Origin: an uncultured Clostridia bacterium | GTDB lineage: Bacteria > Bacillota_A > Clostridia > Christensenellales > CAG-138 | Direction: 5' to 3' | NCBI GenBank assembly: GCA_946539625.1 | Contig: CAMNHT010000041.1 | Coordinates: forward strand, 1-8,842 | Length of the DNA: 8,842 nt | Part shown: positions 8,048 to 8,842 of the stretch, in pieces | Position numbering within the stretch: the first letter of the stretch is position 1 | Layout: every line of letters starts with the position of its first letter | Notes under the pieces: model-generated | The model's input: only the letters and a program-made list of their open reading frames with translations | What the model was told of the DNA's origin: nothing | Database searches by the model: none | Translations under genes and position numbers: made by a program

Positions 8048-8076
8048 AGTATAATACACTTGTCCGAAAAAAACAA
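8048..8076 (-). promoter_or_regulatory. sigma-A type promoter for the ATPase operon
   Basis: On the minus strand TTGTTT (8071-8076) precedes TATACT (8048-8053) by exactly 17 bases. The predicted start is near 8041, giving a leader of about 20 bases and a ribosome site AAAGGAAAG before the ATG at 8021. This supports 8021 as the start codon. The promoter faces away from the citrate lyase promoter, within a 224-base divergent region. Confidence 0.7.
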
Positions 8077-8194
8077 TCTCGGTATGCGTATTGCCGCATC
8101 GAAAAAAGGCGAAGAATCCCGGCTGCGATTTGCTCCGATTACCGCAGATTTCGCATAAAAATACAATTTAGGGCTTTCAAAACCAAGCAAGATG

Positions 8195-8203
8195 TGGTAT
8201 AAT
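8195..8203 (+). promoter_or_regulatory. extended -10 promoter of the citrate lyase operon
   Basis: TGG directly followed by TATAAT (8198-8203) is a consensus extended -10 element. The -35 position (around 8174-8180, TTTCAA) is a poor match, as is usual for extended -10 promoters and for activator-dependent ones. The predicted start is near 8210. Confidence 0.7.
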
Positions 8204-8209
8204 ATATTA

Positions 8210-8228
8210 GAATACGGGTATTCCCGTA
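8210..8228 (+). promoter_or_regulatory. overlapping palindromes at the citD transcription start (candidate operator)
   Basis: GAATAC-GG-GTATTC (8210-8223) is a perfect 6+6 palindrome. TACGGG-TATT-CCCGTA (8213-8228) is a second 6+6 inverted repeat sharing most of the same bases. They sit at the predicted start site, 7 bases after the -10 box and just before the ribosome site. Either could be a repressor site or a 5' hairpin. No regulator gene is in view. Confidence 0.5.
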
Positions 8229-8245
8229 AAAGAAGGAGGATGCGC

Positions 8246-8548
8246 ATGATAATTCAGAAGCCGGCTGTCGCCGGCACGGTGGAATCCAGCGACGCGCTCG
8301 TTTCGGTTGAGCCCGGCGACGGCAAGATCGAACTGACGCTGACATCGAGCGTGATGAATCAGTACGGACGTCAGATCCGCGATACCATACTGGAAACGCT
8401 CAATCGGCTGGACGTCAAAAGCGTGAAGATCAACGTGGTGGACAAAGGTGCATTGGACTGCACGCTGAAGGCGCGCGTGGAATGCGCGGTGTTCAGAAGC
8501 AGCGACGCGTCCGAAAAGGACATTCCGTGGGGAGGTGTGGTGAGATGA
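8246..8548 (+). CDS. citD: citrate lyase acyl carrier protein (gamma subunit)
   Basis: This 100-residue protein closely follows CitD. The N-terminus reads MIIQKPAVAGTVESSD, with Ser14 at the place of the conserved serine that carries the phosphoribosyl-dephospho-CoA prosthetic group. VVDKGALDC at 64-72 matches the conserved VDDKGALDC of the family. As part of the cytoplasmic citrate lyase complex (CitDEF) it carries the acetyl and citryl groups during cleavage of citrate to acetate and oxaloacetate. The ATG at 8246 has AAGGAGG 6 bases before it. An in-frame ATG at 8240 overlaps the ribosome site and is rejected. The gene is first in its operon and its stop overlaps the citE start by 4 bases. 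The C-terminal extension of about ten residues (EKDIPWGGVVR) is slightly longer than in E. coli. Confidence 0.96.
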   Translation: MIIQKPAVAGTVESSDALVSVEPGDGKIELTLTSSVMNQYGRQIRDTILETLNRLDVKSVKINVVDKGALDCTLKARVECAVFRSSDASEKDIPWGGVVR

Positions 8549-8842
8549 TCCCGAGACCCCGACCCGAACGGTTCCGTCTGCGTCGGACCATGATTTTCAT
8601 GAGTGCGCAGAAACCCGGTCTCATCAAGGACGCGTACATCTACGGCGTCGACAGCATCATGCTCGACCTTGAGGACGCCGTTGCCGAGAATCAAAAGGAC
8701 GCAGCGCGCTTCTCGCTGTACCACGCGTTGAAGACGATCGACTACGGCGATACCGAGGTCATCGTCCGCATCAACGGACTCGATACCCCGCATTGGCAGG
8801 AAGATATCCGCGTGTGCGTCGCGGGCGGCGCGGACGGCATCC
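8545..8842 (+). CDS. citE: citrate lyase beta subunit (citryl-ACP lyase), N-terminal part
   Basis: The first 99 codons of CitE are present and the gene runs off the right edge. RRTMIFMSAQKPGLIKDAYI (13-32), IMLDLEDAVAENQKDAAR (38-55), EVIVRINGLDT (71-81) and GGADGI (94-99) match the N-terminal TIM-barrel strands of the CitE/HpcH aldolase family. LEDAV is a hallmark of the family. The full enzyme splits citryl-ACP into oxaloacetate and acetyl-ACP with Mg2+. The opening FMSAQ replaces the more common FVPG-type sequence, a variant I recall in Clostridia. The ATG overlaps the citD stop (ATGA), with GGGGAGG 9 bases upstream, indicating coupled translation. Stand-alone CitE-like lyases also exist, but the adjacent citD makes true CitE the best call. 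Confidence 0.95.
   Translation, partial: MIPRPRPERFRLRRTMIFMSAQKPGLIKDAYIYGVDSIMLDLEDAVAENQKDAARFSLYHALKTIDYGDTEVIVRINGLDTPHWQEDIRVCVAGGADGI

Noticed and set aside
8022..8099. N-terminal extension of the ATPase by 26 codons
   Set aside because: It would overlap the promoter hexamers at 8048-8076, has no suitable ribosome site and no family sequence; the ATG at 8021 has both a ribosome site and the expected N-terminus.
8117..8147. CTGCG/CGCAG inverted repeat in the divergent promoter region
   Set aside because: Five pairs around a loop of about 15 bases is easily expected by chance in this composition.

Overview
The window looks like chromosomal DNA from a Gram-positive, Clostridia-type bacterium (Bacillota), probably an uncultured or gut/rumen lineage with a moderately GC-rich genome. 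The evidence is purine-rich AAGGAGG-type Shine-Dalgarno sites, sigma-A style promoters, short 4-base start/stop overlaps, a PcrA/UvrD helicase with a C-terminal Tudor-like tail, and small proteins of a kind common in Clostridia. The lineage is inferred, not proven.

All genes from the left edge to about 8021 lie on the minus strand, in three groups. (1) A stand-alone UvrD/PcrA-type superfamily 1 helicase (209-2353) has its own promoter. Beyond its 3' end is a 15-codon reading frame that looks like the very beginning of an ADP-ribosylglycohydrolase and then stops. (2) A cluster of little-known genes runs from 4292 down to 2464: a 140-residue protein, a 50-residue EF-hand miniprotein starting at GTG, a 264-residue protein with a CxCx5CxH SWIM-type zinc motif, and, after an intergenic hairpin, a 110-residue single-pass membrane protein with a low-complexity stalk and an acidic, aromatic tail. 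The first three are spaced by only 16 and 3 bases and are almost certainly co-transcribed. This cluster is the best candidate here for an undescribed system. (3) An operon of a CtpE-like P-type cation ATPase, a TfoX N-terminal-domain protein and a Nudix hydrolase (8021 to 4739) has a strong promoter in front and a hairpin terminator behind.

The stretch 4293-4738, between groups 2 and 3, holds that terminator, a doubtful 52-codon ORF with a strong ribosome binding site, a short direct repeat and a leader hairpin.

On the plus strand, transcribed divergently from the ATPase, an extended -10 promoter with overlapping palindromes at the start site leads into citD (citrate lyase acyl carrier protein) and the first 99 codons of citE (citrate lyase beta subunit), which leaves the window on the right. 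This is the front of a citrate lyase operon for citrate fermentation. I see no rRNA, tRNA, CRISPR array, transposase or phage gene.
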